Positions 25,553 to 35,140 of a stretch of 64,000 nt of DNA are shown here, in pieces. Numbering within the stretch: the stretch's first letter is position 1; each line of letters begins with the position of its first letter. The notes below the pieces were generated by a model, which had not been told where the DNA came from, ran no database searches, and was given only the letters and a program-made list of their open reading frames with translations. The DNA is from Winogradskyella psychrotolerans. GTDB lineage: Bacteria; Bacteroidota; Bacteroidia; Flavobacteriales; Flavobacteriaceae. The translations under genes and the position numbers were made by a program. Location: the NCBI RefSeq assembly GCF_018860545.1, contig NZ_JAHKPN010000041.1, forward strand, positions 24,443 to 88,442. Reading direction: 5' to 3'.

Positions 25553-27013
25553 TTAACTGTTTAAAACCCAAGTATCTTTACTGCCTCCTCCTTGTGATGA
25601 ATTCACCACAATAGAACCTTTTTCTAATGCAACACGTGTTAAGGCTCCTGGAATAATTTTTATATCATCTCCATATAAGGCATATGGTCTTAAATCAACA
25701 TGCCGACCTTCTATAGTATTATCTGCTATGGTAGGAACTCTAGATAAATTAATCATTGGTTGTGCAATGTAATTTCTTGGTTTCGCTTTAATTTTTGCTA
25801 TAAATTCTTGCTGTTCTTTTTTGGTCGATTTTGGGCCAATGAGCATGCCATAGCCACCAGAAGCATCCGTTTGTTTCACGACCAAATTATGAATATTTTC
25901 AATCACATATTTGCAATCATCTGCTTCATCACAGATGTAGGTTTTTACATTTGGTAAAATCATGTCTTCACCTAAATAGTATTTAATGATTCGTGGAATG
26001 TATGCGTAAACGGCTTTATCGTCCACGACTCCTGTGCCTGGTGCATTCACTAAAACAACATTGCCTTTGAGGTAGGCTCTAAACAGTCCGGGAGTTCCTA
26101 ATAAGGATTTCTTATTAAACACTTCAGGATCTATAAAATCATCATCCACACGACGATAAATGACATCTACACGTTGCAAACCATTGGTGGTAATCATATA
26201 TACCATATCATTTTTTACCACTAAATCACGACCTTCAACTAATTCAGCTCCCATCTGCTGTGCTAAATACGAATGCTCAAAGTATGCCGAATTATAAATT
26301 CCTGGCGTCATTACTACAACGGTAGGTTTATCTATATCTACTAGAGATTCTAAAGTATCTCTTAATGTATGTGTGTAATTATAAACCGGTTTTACATCGA
26401 GTTGTTCAAATAACTCAGGAAAGGTACGTTTTAAGATTTCTCTATTTTCTAACATATAGGAAACGCCCGATGGACATCTTAAATTATCTTCGAGGACATA
26501 ATATTGACCATCACCTCCTTTTATTAAATCAGAACCTGTAATATGACACCATATATCTTTTGGTGGTTTAAAGCCTTCTAATTCCTTTAAATAAGACGCG
26601 CTAGAAAAAATCATTTCTTTCGGTATAATTTTATCCTTTATCACCTTTTGGTCATTGTAAATGTCTTGAATAAATAAGTTTAGGGCTTTTATGCGTTGTT
26701 GTAAGCCTTTTTCGAGTTCTGTCCATTCATTACTACTAATGATTCTGGGTATAATATCTAAATGAAGAATCCGCTCTATACCTTGGTTGTCACTGTAGAC
26801 ATTAAAGGTCATACCCAAGGACAGCTGCGCGCGGTCTGTGGCATGTTGCAGTGTGTTTAACTTCTTCTGACTAAAATTTTGCAGACGCTCTGCAAATAAT
26901 TTATAATTAGGTCTTATAACATTGTTTTCATCAAACATTTCGTCATAAAACCCTTTGGTGTCGTAAGCGGAGAAATCTAGTTTTGGCATAAGCGTAAAAG
27001 ATGTGTCATACAT
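25553..27013 (-). CDS. Stand-alone circularly permuted type-2 ATP-grasp protein
   Basis: This 486-residue enzyme of the circularly permuted ATP-grasp family has all motifs present: GSDLIKGGDGQYYVLEDN, VVVMTPGIYNSAYFEHSYL, RRVDDDFIDPE, VVKQTDASGGYGMLIGP (the glycine-rich ATP loop, residues 385-390) and the C-terminal SSQGGGSKDTWVLNS. These proteins are predicted carboxylate-amine ligases. It lacks the fused alpha-E part, which is encoded next door. It has complete ATP-loop glycines, in contrast to its paralogue at 19863-22415. The upstream region has a near-consensus -7 box (TAAAATTG). Confidence 0.93.
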   Translation of the reverse strand: MYDTSFTLMPKLDFSAYDTKGFYDEMFDENNVIRPNYKLFAERLQNFSQKKLNTLQHATDRAQLSLGMTFNVYSDNQGIERILHLDIIPRIISSNEWTELEKGLQQRIKALNLFIQDIYNDQKVIKDKIIPKEMIFSSASYLKELEGFKPPKDIWCHITGSDLIKGGDGQYYVLEDNLRCPSGVSYMLENREILKRTFPELFEQLDVKPVYNYTHTLRDTLESLVDIDKPTVVVMTPGIYNSAYFEHSYLAQQMGAELVEGRDLVVKNDMVYMITTNGLQRVDVIYRRVDDDFIDPEVFNKKSLLGTPGLFRAYLKGNVVLVNAPGTGVVDDKAVYAYIPRIIKYYLGEDMILPNVKTYICDEADDCKYVIENIHNLVVKQTDASGGYGMLIGPKSTKKEQQEFIAKIKAKPRNYIAQPMINLSRVPTIADNTIEGRHVDLRPYALYGDDIKIIPGALTRVALEKGSIVVNSSQGGGSKDTWVLNS

Positions 27014-27402
27014 TTTTAAAATCTCCGATAAGTAACAATTTTAGTTATTAACTAAACTTAACTTAAAGACGATTTGAGTTAATAAAAAAATCGATAATGT
27101 CTTAGTAGTCATTGTATCCAAACAAAGTACAAAAAAGAATGTGCATAAACTAATTATAATATTAGGTTTACGATTCTAATAATTTATAGGAAAAATATTG
27201 TTAAATTAAAAAAAATAAGATACTCAAATTTGCCAAATCTTAAATTATCACTACGCTACTTAAAAGACGATTTATATCGTAGACCTACTACAAGATGATT
27301 TTAATAATACGTTTTAAGCATCTATTTCTAATGTGTCATCATGATAGGCGATCGTTTAAAAACTATGACGTAAGGTGAGCTCATTTAAAATTATAATTAA
27401 AA
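27014..27402. other. Intergenic region without genes
   Basis: These 389 AT-rich bases separate the amide-ligase cluster from the sugar operon. The end next to 27013 should hold the promoter of the ATP-grasp/alpha-E pair; the minus strand shows TAAAATTG there. The middle has many stops in all frames and no repeat worth naming. Confidence 0.6.
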
Positions 27403-27430
27403 AAAAGCCTTATGAAAACATAAGGCTTTT
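27403..27430 (-). terminator. Strong rho-independent terminator of the sugar operon
   Basis: AAAAGCCTTATG (27403-27414) pairs perfectly with CATAAGGCTTTT (27419-27430) around the loop AAAA. It lies 36 bases after the stop of the kinase gene on the minus strand, with a T-rich run beyond it on that strand. Confidence 0.85.
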
Positions 27431-27466
27431 AGTTGCTATTAATCAAATATAAGATAAACTCATTAC

Positions 27467-28348
27467 TTAGGGATTAATGAATCTATCTATGTCTTCCTGT
27501 GCTATTTTGGGGTTCGCACCTTCTCTACTAGCTACGATAGCACCTACCGCACAAGCATAATCTATGGCTTCTTGCGGATTGTTTTTATTTAATAATTTAG
27601 TGATCAATGTAGCTAGAAATGAATCTCCAGCTCCTACCGTGTCTACCACTTTTATTGTATAGCCGTCGTTATAATAAAAGGTATTGTTAACATACAAAAT
27701 AGCACCCTTACCTCCTTTAGTCACACATATAGATGATGTATCTGTCCGTTTTGCGATGAACTTTATAGTCGCTTCTAGTGAGTCTGAATTAAAATTTAAT
27801 TCCTTACAAATTTCAAAAATTTCATCATCATTAAATTTTATAAAATTGGCTTCGCTCATTAAATAGTTCAAGACTTCTTGTGTATAAAATGGTGCTCTTA
27901 AATTGACATCGAATATTTTATAGTTTGCTAAGGTCAATAGCTTGTATAATGTGTTTTTTGAAGTAGAACTTCTTGCTACTAAACTCCCATAAATGAAACC
28001 ATCTGAAAGTTCTGTTGCTTTTTTAGCCTCATCTGTTAGTTCAATATTGTCCCAAGCTCTAGGTTGTTTAATTTCATAAGTTGCAGAGCCTGAGTCGTCC
28101 AAAGTTACTTCTACTTCACCTGTTTTAAGCGTAGTATCCATTTGAAGGTTTTCAATATCAATACCTTCTTTAACTGCATGAAGAACTATCTTTTCACCAT
28201 AAGCATCTCTCCCTATTCTAGTAATAATAGACACATTATTTCCAAGAGATTTTAAACGTAATGCCACATTGAATGGTGCACCACCTATTTTCTTGTGATT
28301 AGGAAAAACATCCCACAACACCTCGCCAAAACAAACTATATTTTTCAT
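27467..28348 (-). CDS. PfkB-family sugar kinase (fructokinase-like)
   Basis: This 293-residue ribokinase-fold kinase starts with CFGEVLWDVFPNHKKIGGAP, which matches bacterial fructokinases (substrate-binding GGAPFNVA), and ends with the catalytic VVDTVGAGDSFLATLI, holding the anion hole GAGD and catalytic Asp. It would phosphorylate fructose or a related ketose with ATP. As the last gene of the operon it takes the ketose made by the two polyol dehydrogenases and the epimerase into central metabolism. It is 11 bases downstream of the SDR gene, and a terminator follows. Confidence 0.9.
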   Translation of the reverse strand: MKNIVCFGEVLWDVFPNHKKIGGAPFNVALRLKSLGNNVSIITRIGRDAYGEKIVLHAVKEGIDIENLQMDTTLKTGEVEVTLDDSGSATYEIKQPRAWDNIELTDEAKKATELSDGFIYGSLVARSSTSKNTLYKLLTLANYKIFDVNLRAPFYTQEVLNYLMSEANFIKFNDDEIFEICKELNFNSDSLEATIKFIAKRTDTSSICVTKGGKGAILYVNNTFYYNDGYTIKVVDTVGAGDSFLATLITKLLNKNNPQEAIDYACAVGAIVASREGANPKIAQEDIDRFINP

Positions 28349-28359
28349 TTTATTTCAAT

Positions 28360-29130
28360 TTAATAACAGGTAAAACCACCATCAACCAAAACTACAGCAC
28401 CAGTCATTAAACTAGAAGCTGGACTTGCTAAAAACAGAGATGCACTAGCTACTTCTTCAGGTAACCCCATTCTTCCCATTGGTGTACCATCCATCCATTG
28501 GCCAAACATTTCTGTATCTTCTTTTATATACTGTATCATTGGTGTTTCAATATATGTTGGTGCCAAAGCATTAACACGAACTCCTTTTTTAGCCCATTCT
28601 GCAGCTAACGATTTTGTTAAATGATGCACAGCAGCCTTAGAGGCATTGTAATAACTTTGAAATTGTGGTTTATTCACTATAAAACCAGACATAGAACCAA
28701 TATTCACAATATTACCCTCACCACGTTCTATCATGTATTTTGCAAACGATTTGTTAAAAGCAAAAAGCCCATTAACATTAACATCCATAACATTTTTAAA
28801 TAACTCTTCACTAACATCTTCAGCAGCAGTTCCCGAGCGATCAATACCTGCAGAACAGACTAAAATATCTATGTGTGTTTTTTCGTTTAACGCTTTTGCC
28901 ACAGCATCTACACGATCAAAATCAGTGACATTCACTTCTACAAAATGTGCTTCGTATCCTTTGTCTTTTAATTTAACAACCGCTTCTTCTCCTACTTTTA
29001 CATTATAATCTAATATATAAATAGCAGCTCCAGCCTCTGCTAAGGCTTCTGCGCAAGCGTACCCAATAGATTGTCCTCCACCAGTTATAGCTGCATTTTT
29101 TCCTTCTAAGTTATATTTTTCTAAATACAT
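28360..29130 (-). CDS. SDR-family polyol/sugar dehydrogenase
   Basis: This 256-residue classical short-chain dehydrogenase has AAITGGGQSIGYACAEALAE as the NAD(P) loop, ILVCSAGIDRSG as the NxAG-type motif (Asn replaced by Cys-Ser here), and IVNIGSMSGF with YYNASKAAVHHL as the Ser-Tyr-Lys catalytic triad. VDGGFTCY closes the chain as in this family. An Asp after beta strand 2 (YILDYN) favours NAD(H). Within a polyol operon it probably oxidises a sugar alcohol or a ketose/polyol pair, such as galactitol, ribitol or allitol. The exact substrate is open. Confidence 0.88.
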   Translation of the reverse strand: MYLEKYNLEGKNAAITGGGQSIGYACAEALAEAGAAIYILDYNVKVGEEAVVKLKDKGYEAHFVEVNVTDFDRVDAVAKALNEKTHIDILVCSAGIDRSGTAAEDVSEELFKNVMDVNVNGLFAFNKSFAKYMIERGEGNIVNIGSMSGFIVNKPQFQSYYNASKAAVHHLTKSLAAEWAKKGVRVNALAPTYIETPMIQYIKEDTEMFGQWMDGTPMGRMGLPEEVASASLFLASPASSLMTGAVVLVDGGFTCY

Positions 29131-29153
29131 GTTTTTAACTTTTAAATTTGACG

Positions 29154-30005
29154 TTATTCGCCTAAACCGTAGGCTTTCATTTTACCTTTAATAAACGTAA
29201 TTCCTTCTCTAACCAGCGTATCTCCATCTGGAGCTAATTGTCTCCAAACCCAAGTGTTCATGTTATCTGTAGCATCTACAAAACTTTCTAAAGCGGCATA
29301 ACCTTTATAGTTTATTTCACTTAAGCCTTTAAAAACACCATCCCAATCTACAGTTCCTGTACCAGGAATTCCTCTATCATTTTCACAAAGGTGGAAGTGT
29401 ATTAAATCGTCTCCTGCGTTTACAGTAGCCGTGTAAAAATCTTTCTCTTCAATATTCATGTGATAGGTATCTAGATGTACTTTGATGTTATCTAAACCTA
29501 TCATTTCTTTCAATTTAAGGGCTTGTGCCCCTGTGTTAATTAAATAGGTTTCATATCTATTTACAGGCTCAATACCTACATTAATATTAAGTGTAGCAGC
29601 ATATTCGCCAACTTCTCTTAATGCTTCTGCACTGTAATTCCAATCTTTTTCTGTTGGTCTGTGCGGTAAGCTTTTTACATGTTTAGAATAGATAACACCA
29701 GAGAAATTGGTAGCTCCAATATCGCTAGTTGCTTTTACACAAGCTTTCAAATAATCGACACCTTTGCGTCTAATTTCTGGATCATCACTAGTGATGTCTG
29801 TGTCGTTTAATAAAACAGTTGATGTACAAGCTTCAATACCAACTTCTTGAAGTCTTTTTGAAACAGCTTCGGTATCAAAAGACTCTAAAGCCATTAATGG
29901 TAATTCTATAAAATCTAAACCCAAATTTTTAACTCTATCAATTAGATCTAGTGTGTCGTTGCTCCATTCTGAGCACCAAGCGTATGCGTGAATTCCTAGT
30001 TTCAT
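29154..30005 (-). CDS. Ketose 3-epimerase (D-tagatose/D-psicose 3-epimerase-like)
   Basis: This 283-residue TIM-barrel sugar isomerase has the signature of ketose 3-epimerases: IGVEPVNRYETYLINT-like metal Glu (here INVGIEPVNRYETYLI), VHLDTYHMNIEEKDF with metal Asp and substrate Glu, HFHLCENDRGIPGTGTVDWD with metal His, and the last Glu in AALESF. These enzymes change the C3 configuration of ketohexoses such as tagatose to sorbose or psicose (allulose) to fructose. This links the operon to a rare ketose or its sugar alcohol, with fructose as a natural exit to the kinase. It begins one base before the neighbouring dehydrogenase ends, so translation is coupled. Confidence 0.85.
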   Translation of the reverse strand: MKLGIHAYAWCSEWSNDTLDLIDRVKNLGLDFIELPLMALESFDTEAVSKRLQEVGIEACTSTVLLNDTDITSDDPEIRRKGVDYLKACVKATSDIGATNFSGVIYSKHVKSLPHRPTEKDWNYSAEALREVGEYAATLNINVGIEPVNRYETYLINTGAQALKLKEMIGLDNIKVHLDTYHMNIEEKDFYTATVNAGDDLIHFHLCENDRGIPGTGTVDWDGVFKGLSEINYKGYAALESFVDATDNMNTWVWRQLAPDGDTLVREGITFIKGKMKAYGLGE

Positions 30006-30006
30006 A

Positions 30007-31494
30007 TTATTTAAATAAATTATTTATTGTGATTAAATTTGTTTCTATGGTCTTATTTGTAATGTCTTCATATGCATTTACAAATGCCTTCGAAAACACT
30101 GTGTTTTGTTTTAGTAAACCGAATACCGACTCTATTTTTAAAAAGGCAGTTGGATTCTGTTTAGCTTCTATAGCTTTTTTATATAACTCATGTTTTAGTG
30201 CATCTTTTATATTTAAAGCGTCTCCATTTTCATTAGTACCCAAACTATAAATTGCCCAAGCTGCTGTTACAAATGCAGCCAATTGAATAGAACCCTTATC
30301 TTCTAATTGCGATTGAATGGTGGGTAAAATAAAAATGGGATATTTCGCAGACGTTTCAGAACAAATGCGGTCGATTTGATCCTTGATATTTACATTTCCA
30401 AAACGCTCTAATAACGATTGTTTGTAAGCCTCTAAGTCAATGCCTTTGAGGTTACCTAAAGTAGGTGTTACTTCAACATCCATATAATTTTTTAGAAATG
30501 TCTTAAGTTCATGGTCATTCACCGCTTCATCAATGGTATTGTATCCCATTAATGCTCCTAAAATTCCTAATACCGAATGGCCAGCATTTAATAAACTTAG
30601 TTTCATTTTTTCATAAGGCACAACGTTTTCTACAAACTGTGCTCCTACGTTTTCCCAAGCAGGTCTACCTGCAACAAAATTATTTTCAATAACCCATTGT
30701 TTAAAAGGCTCACAAACTACTGGCCAGGCATCATCAATACCAGACGTTTCTTTGAGATGCGTAATATCTTCTGGCGCAGTAACCGGTGTAATTCTGTCTA
30801 CCATGGCATTTGGAAAAGAAACGTTTTCAATAATCCAATCTGTTAAACCAGGCTCTGCTTTAGAGACATAACTTAATAACATGTTTTGTGTCATGTGACC
30901 ATTACCTTGAATGTTGTCGCAAGACTGAATAGTGAGGCCTTTTAATCCGCGTTCTTTTCGCAGTTGTAAAGCTTGTGTTAGGTAGCCAAAAACAGTTTTT
31001 GGGGCATTAGGATTTTCTAAATCGTGAATAATTAACGGATTTGTAAAATCAAAGTTTTTGGTCGCTTCGTTATAATTATAACCACCTTCTGTAATGGTTA
31101 AGGTGATAATTTTAACGTCTGGACTCGCCATTTTTTCAATGACTTTAGTTGGGTTTTCTGGGGCAAAAAGGTATTCTGTTATCGCACCAATTACGCGTTT
31201 GGTATGTGTGCCATCTAATTCTTTAACAATTAAAGTATATAAGCCATCTTGCTCTTTTAGTGTATTGTAAATTTTAGTATCAAAATCTAATAAAGCTACA
31301 CCACAGATACCCCAATCTTTTATGGATTCATCTTGTAATAATTGATCGGTATAAAACGCTTCGTGCGCTCTATGAAATCCGCCAATACCAATATGTACAA
31401 TACCTGTTTTAAGCGTTTTTCTATTGTATTTTGGTACAGCAATTCTTTCTGAAATAGTAGAAAGATTTTCGTTATTTAATTTTAAGTTTTCCAT
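30007..31494 (-). CDS. Mannitol dehydrogenase-family polyol/aldonate oxidoreductase
   Basis: This 495-residue enzyme belongs to the polyol-specific long-chain dehydrogenases (mannitol 2-dehydrogenase, fructuronate reductase). The N-terminal HIGIGGFHRAHEAFYTDQLL is the NAD motif and KLSLLNAGHSVLGILG holds the catalytic Lys-Asn-His. Length about 495 fits mannitol/arabitol dehydrogenase better than the shorter MtlD. It would oxidise mannitol, arabitol or a similar polyol to the ketose. It is 14 bases after the permease gene and one base before the epimerase gene. Confidence 0.9.
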   Translation of the reverse strand: MENLKLNNENLSTISERIAVPKYNRKTLKTGIVHIGIGGFHRAHEAFYTDQLLQDESIKDWGICGVALLDFDTKIYNTLKEQDGLYTLIVKELDGTHTKRVIGAITEYLFAPENPTKVIEKMASPDVKIITLTITEGGYNYNEATKNFDFTNPLIIHDLENPNAPKTVFGYLTQALQLRKERGLKGLTIQSCDNIQGNGHMTQNMLLSYVSKAEPGLTDWIIENVSFPNAMVDRITPVTAPEDITHLKETSGIDDAWPVVCEPFKQWVIENNFVAGRPAWENVGAQFVENVVPYEKMKLSLLNAGHSVLGILGALMGYNTIDEAVNDHELKTFLKNYMDVEVTPTLGNLKGIDLEAYKQSLLERFGNVNIKDQIDRICSETSAKYPIFILPTIQSQLEDKGSIQLAAFVTAAWAIYSLGTNENGDALNIKDALKHELYKKAIEAKQNPTAFLKIESVFGLLKQNTVFSKAFVNAYEDITNKTIETNLITINNLFK

Positions 31495-31508
31495 TACAGA
31501 ATATGTTT

Positions 31509-32477
31509 TTATTTACTTTCGAATCGTTGTAGTAATACTGCAAAAATGATGATAGCACCTTTTACCACTTGTTGTGGATAAGAAGGAACATTTAATAAGT
31601 TTAATATGTTTCCTATTAAGCCTAAAATAAGCACTCCCATTAAAGTATTTATAGCGGTTCCCTTACCTCCGTTTAAACTGGCACCACCTATAACTACTGC
31701 AGCAATAGCGTCTAGTTCCCATGCCATGCCCATATTTGGAGAACCTAAATTGGTTCTAGATGCTACAATTATAGCGGCAGTTGCGGCTAAAGCTCCAGAA
31801 ATGGCATAGACTAAAAATTTGTACTTATTGACCTTAATTCCCGATAAACGAGATGCTTCTTCATTACTCCCGATAGCGATAATTAATCGACCAAAAACAT
31901 TGTAACGCAGCATAACCATAGTACAGATGACGATGATAAAAAACACGATAGCAATGTTTGGAATACCTAAAGTTGAATTGTTTGCAAAGTCGGACATAAA
32001 TTGACCTCCAACCGTTGTAAACGTTACTGGTGACCCTTTTGAATAAATAAAACTCATACCTCTCGCTATAGTCATTAAAGCTAGTGTCGCCACAAAAGGT
32101 GCCATTTTTTGATAGGCAACGAGATAACCTGATATACTTCCTAATCCAAAACCAATAACTATGGTCATTAAAATAGCCAATGGTAAAGCAAAAATATTGA
32201 CCAGAATAGCAAAAGTAACGGCTAATAATGCCACCATAGACCCAACAGATAAGTCAATACCACCAGTAAGAATAACAATCAACATTCCGATACTAATAAT
32301 ACCAATACCAGAGACTTGTTTTAATAAGTTAGAGAGGTTTACAGAAGTGAAAAACACATCGGAAATGAGTGCAGAGAAAATCACTAATAATATAAAGATG
32401 AATATAGTATTATACTTTACTAAGAACTTAAGAATCCCAGCAGGACTGCTAAGTTGTTGTTTTAATGTTAAAGTCAT
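31509..32477 (-). CDS. Ribose-type ABC sugar transporter permease (RbsC-like)
   Basis: This 322-residue inner-membrane permease has eight to ten hydrophobic segments and RbsC-family landmarks: LTGGIDLSVGSMVALLAV, RYNVFGRLIIAIGSNEEAAR-like (here EEASRLSG) coupling segment, and DAIAAVVIGGASLNGGKGT. It forms the dimeric pore for the ABC importer with the ATPase and binding protein encoded just upstream. CUT2-class importers carry monosaccharides such as ribose, allose, psicose or fructose, and also polyols. No regulatory feature of its own is seen. Confidence 0.93.
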   Translation of the reverse strand: MTLTLKQQLSSPAGILKFLVKYNTIFIFILLVIFSALISDVFFTSVNLSNLLKQVSGIGIISIGMLIVILTGGIDLSVGSMVALLAVTFAILVNIFALPLAILMTIVIGFGLGSISGYLVAYQKMAPFVATLALMTIARGMSFIYSKGSPVTFTTVGGQFMSDFANNSTLGIPNIAIVFFIIVICTMVMLRYNVFGRLIIAIGSNEEASRLSGIKVNKYKFLVYAISGALAATAAIIVASRTNLGSPNMGMAWELDAIAAVVIGGASLNGGKGTAINTLMGVLILGLIGNILNLLNVPSYPQQVVKGAIIIFAVLLQRFESK

Positions 32478-32497
32478 AATGTGAATATTTAGTTAGT

Positions 32498-34021
32498 TTA
32501 GTTATATTGTTTTAAAGGTTCTCCAATGGAATACCTTAATATGTTTTCTTCTGAAAATTGATCTTTTGTCAATTCGCCATAAAACGTGCCTTCATGCATA
32601 ACGAGAATGCGATCTGAAATGCCCATAATTTCTGGCATATCTGATGAAATCACCACAACACCAACGCCTTTCTTAGCGACTTCATTAATTAAATTATAGA
32701 TTTCAATTTTAGCTCCTACATCGACTCCTCGTGTGGGTTCATCAATAAAAATCACTTTACTATCAATACTTAACCACTTGGCTAATGCTACTTTCTGTTG
32801 ATTTCCACCGCTTAGATTTTTGACATTGACTTCAGAGTTTGGTGTTTTAATATTTAGTTTTTCAATTAAACCCAAGACTTTTTTATACTCGTTGTCTACG
32901 TTTATAAAACCGAGTTTACTTGAAATAGACTTAAAACTCGTTACACTGATATTTCGTCGAATGGATAATGGTAGAAACACACCTTCTTCCTTTCTATCTT
33001 CGGAAACAAATCCAATTTGATACCCAGCAGCATCGACTGGAGAATTGGTTTTAATCTCTTTTCCTTCCAAAATTAAAGTGCCAGATTTCTTTTTGTCAGC
33101 ACCAAAAATAAGTTTTGCTGTTTCTGTTCGTCCACTGCCTCCTAGTCCTGCAATGCCAAGAACTTCGCCTGGTTTAACTTCAAAAGAAACATCGTGAACC
33201 ATCGTATTCTTTGCCGTTAAATTTTTCACCTGAAAAATGGGAACCGTTCCGATTTTAATATCACGTACAGGATATAAATCTTTTAATTCGCGACCAATCA
33301 TTAAATGAATCACTCCATCCTTATCCGTTTCAGAAATAGGCATACTTCCTGTGTCGACACCATCTCGAAGCACTGTGACAGTATCTGCTATTTTGAAAAT
33401 TTCATCTAAGTGATGCGATATATAAATTATAGATACTCCTTGATCTCTTAATTTGAAAAGTATTTGAAACAGTTTTTTAACATCGTTCGGATCAAAAACC
33501 GTGGTCGGTTCATCTAAAACTAAAATTTTAGTATCTTCTGAAATAGCCTTTGCTATTTCTACCACTTGTTTTTGAACAATACTTAGATCTTTTACTTTAG
33601 CTGCCGCATCAATTTTAAAACCTAAAGAATCGAGTAATTCTTGTGCATCATGAATTAACCCTTTCCAGTTCATCCACGATTTGCTTGCTCCTAATTTGTG
33701 TAAATAAATGTTTTCGGCAACCGATAAATCATTCACTAAAGACAATTCTTGATACACCACATTAATACCTAAAACCTGACCTTCATGTGTGTTTTTTGGT
33801 GCAATTTCTTCACCGTTTAAAATCACTTTGCCGGCATCCTTTTGATGCACACCACTCAGTATTTTAATTAAAGTAGATTTTCCGGCTCCATTTTCACCCA
33901 ATAAAGCATGAATCTCACCAGGCTTCACTTTTAAGTTCACATTCTTTAGTACAGATACAACACCAAAACTTTTTGATATGCCTGTCATTTCTAAACGATA
34001 ATCATTTGCTGAGTTTTTCAT
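32498..34021 (-). CDS. Ribose-type ABC sugar transporter ATPase (RbsA-like, two NBDs)
   Basis: This 507-residue double ATPase has a standard Walker A in the first half (GENGAGKSTLIKILSG) with LVLDEPTTVFDPNDV as Walker B. The second half has the degenerate Walker A GLGGSGRTETAKLIFG typical of CUT2 ATPases, together with an intact signature VKNLSGGNQQKVALAKWL and FIDEPTRGVDVG. It powers sugar import together with the RbsC-like permease and the lipoprotein binding protein. Gene order binding protein-ATPase-permease differs from E. coli rbs but is common in this class. Confidence 0.94.
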   Translation of the reverse strand: MKNSANDYRLEMTGISKSFGVVSVLKNVNLKVKPGEIHALLGENGAGKSTLIKILSGVHQKDAGKVILNGEEIAPKNTHEGQVLGINVVYQELSLVNDLSVAENIYLHKLGASKSWMNWKGLIHDAQELLDSLGFKIDAAAKVKDLSIVQKQVVEIAKAISEDTKILVLDEPTTVFDPNDVKKLFQILFKLRDQGVSIIYISHHLDEIFKIADTVTVLRDGVDTGSMPISETDKDGVIHLMIGRELKDLYPVRDIKIGTVPIFQVKNLTAKNTMVHDVSFEVKPGEVLGIAGLGGSGRTETAKLIFGADKKKSGTLILEGKEIKTNSPVDAAGYQIGFVSEDRKEEGVFLPLSIRRNISVTSFKSISSKLGFINVDNEYKKVLGLIEKLNIKTPNSEVNVKNLSGGNQQKVALAKWLSIDSKVIFIDEPTRGVDVGAKIEIYNLINEVAKKGVGVVVISSDMPEIMGISDRILVMHEGTFYGELTKDQFSEENILRYSIGEPLKQYN

Positions 34022-34033
34022 GGCAATGAGCTA

Positions 34034-35098
34034 TTAAAATATGGCGTTAGGATTGTAATACTGAGCTGCATTTTCTTTGGTGATCAATAAGGGGGCGGTG
34101 TATGACTTCTTATCAAAATCATCTCTTCCATTCATGTGTTCCACAGCAAATTTCACAGCATTTTTTCCGATTTGCACAGGACTATTCATAGCTGTACAGC
34201 CATAAAAATCGGTTTCCATGATGTATTTAATGGCTTCTTTTTGCCCATCCGCTCCAGCGACGATTAAAATATCATCGGTTTTGTCAGCTTGCTTAATGGC
34301 TTTGATGGCGCCTAATACACAGACATCAGATTCTGTAATGACCACATTCACATCTGGATGCGCTACTAAAATATCTTCCATGGCTTTTAAACCACCAGCG
34401 TAAGACCATTCTGTATAAGCTTGGGTTTTTACATTTAAATTAATTTTTCCGAGCGTCCGTAATTGCTCTTCCGTAATACCTTGTAGTAAACCTTGCTTAC
34501 GGGTAAGTCCTACCGGATTCCCAGCATTACCGCTCAGTAAAGCAATATTCATAGGTTGGTTTCCAAACTTTTTCGCTAACCACTCCCCTGCCAATTCGCC
34601 ATTTGCCAAATTGTTAGATTGAATGGTGGTAACAAATTCTGCTTCAGGACTAATAGAACTATCAATAATAAAAACAGGTATACCAGCAGCTTTAGCCATT
34701 TTAGTAACACCAACTAAAGCATCTGGATCTTTAGGGTTTAATAATAATGCATCCACTCCTTTAGTAATTAGATCTTCTACAGCGGCAATCTGCTTATTGA
34801 TATCATCTTGACCATCTGCAGATAAAAACTGCATACCATTTTTCTCAGTAGTAGATTTTATACTTTGCCACAACGCTTGATAATACGGAGCATTTAAAGA
34901 GGGTGAACAATAGCCTATTTTTTTACCGGTAAGATCTATCTCACTTGGTATAATGTCACCAATAGTTTCTGAAGACTCTGAAGTCGATGCTGCATCTCCA
35001 AGTTGTTCTGCACAACTATTTAATGTAAAAACCATTAAAAGCAGTACGAATGGAAAGCACCATGTTTTAAGATTGAATTTCGAAGATTTTGATGTCAT
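34034..35098 (-). CDS. Periplasmic sugar-binding lipoprotein of the ABC importer
   Basis: This 354-residue CUT2 substrate-binding protein has a lipoprotein signal (about residues 12-29, lipobox LNSC with Cys29) and a periplasmic-binding fold starting at KKIGYCSPSLNAPYYQALWQ. DALLLNPKDPDALVGVTKMA and TESDVCVLGAIKAIKQAD follow the RbsB/AlsB pattern. It would capture the sugar or polyol in the periplasm. Anchoring in the membrane is usual in Bacteroidota. It lies 12 bases upstream of the ATPase gene and 42 bases downstream of an outer-membrane protein gene. Confidence 0.9.
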   Translation of the reverse strand: MTSKSSKFNLKTWCFPFVLLLMVFTLNSCAEQLGDAASTSESSETIGDIIPSEIDLTGKKIGYCSPSLNAPYYQALWQSIKSTTEKNGMQFLSADGQDDINKQIAAVEDLITKGVDALLLNPKDPDALVGVTKMAKAAGIPVFIIDSSISPEAEFVTTIQSNNLANGELAGEWLAKKFGNQPMNIALLSGNAGNPVGLTRKQGLLQGITEEQLRTLGKINLNVKTQAYTEWSYAGGLKAMEDILVAHPDVNVVITESDVCVLGAIKAIKQADKTDDILIVAGADGQKEAIKYIMETDFYGCTAMNSPVQIGKNAVKFAVEHMNGRDDFDKKSYTAPLLITKENAAQYYNPNAIF

Positions 35099-35140
35099 AA
35101 TTTTAATATTTAGAATGCTATTAAAGTTAAGGGTATTTAA

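Noticed and set aside
32161..32484. 107-codon plus-strand frame opposite the RbsC-like permease
   Set aside because: It mirrors the hydrophobic codons of the permease; such long antisense frames arise from its base composition.
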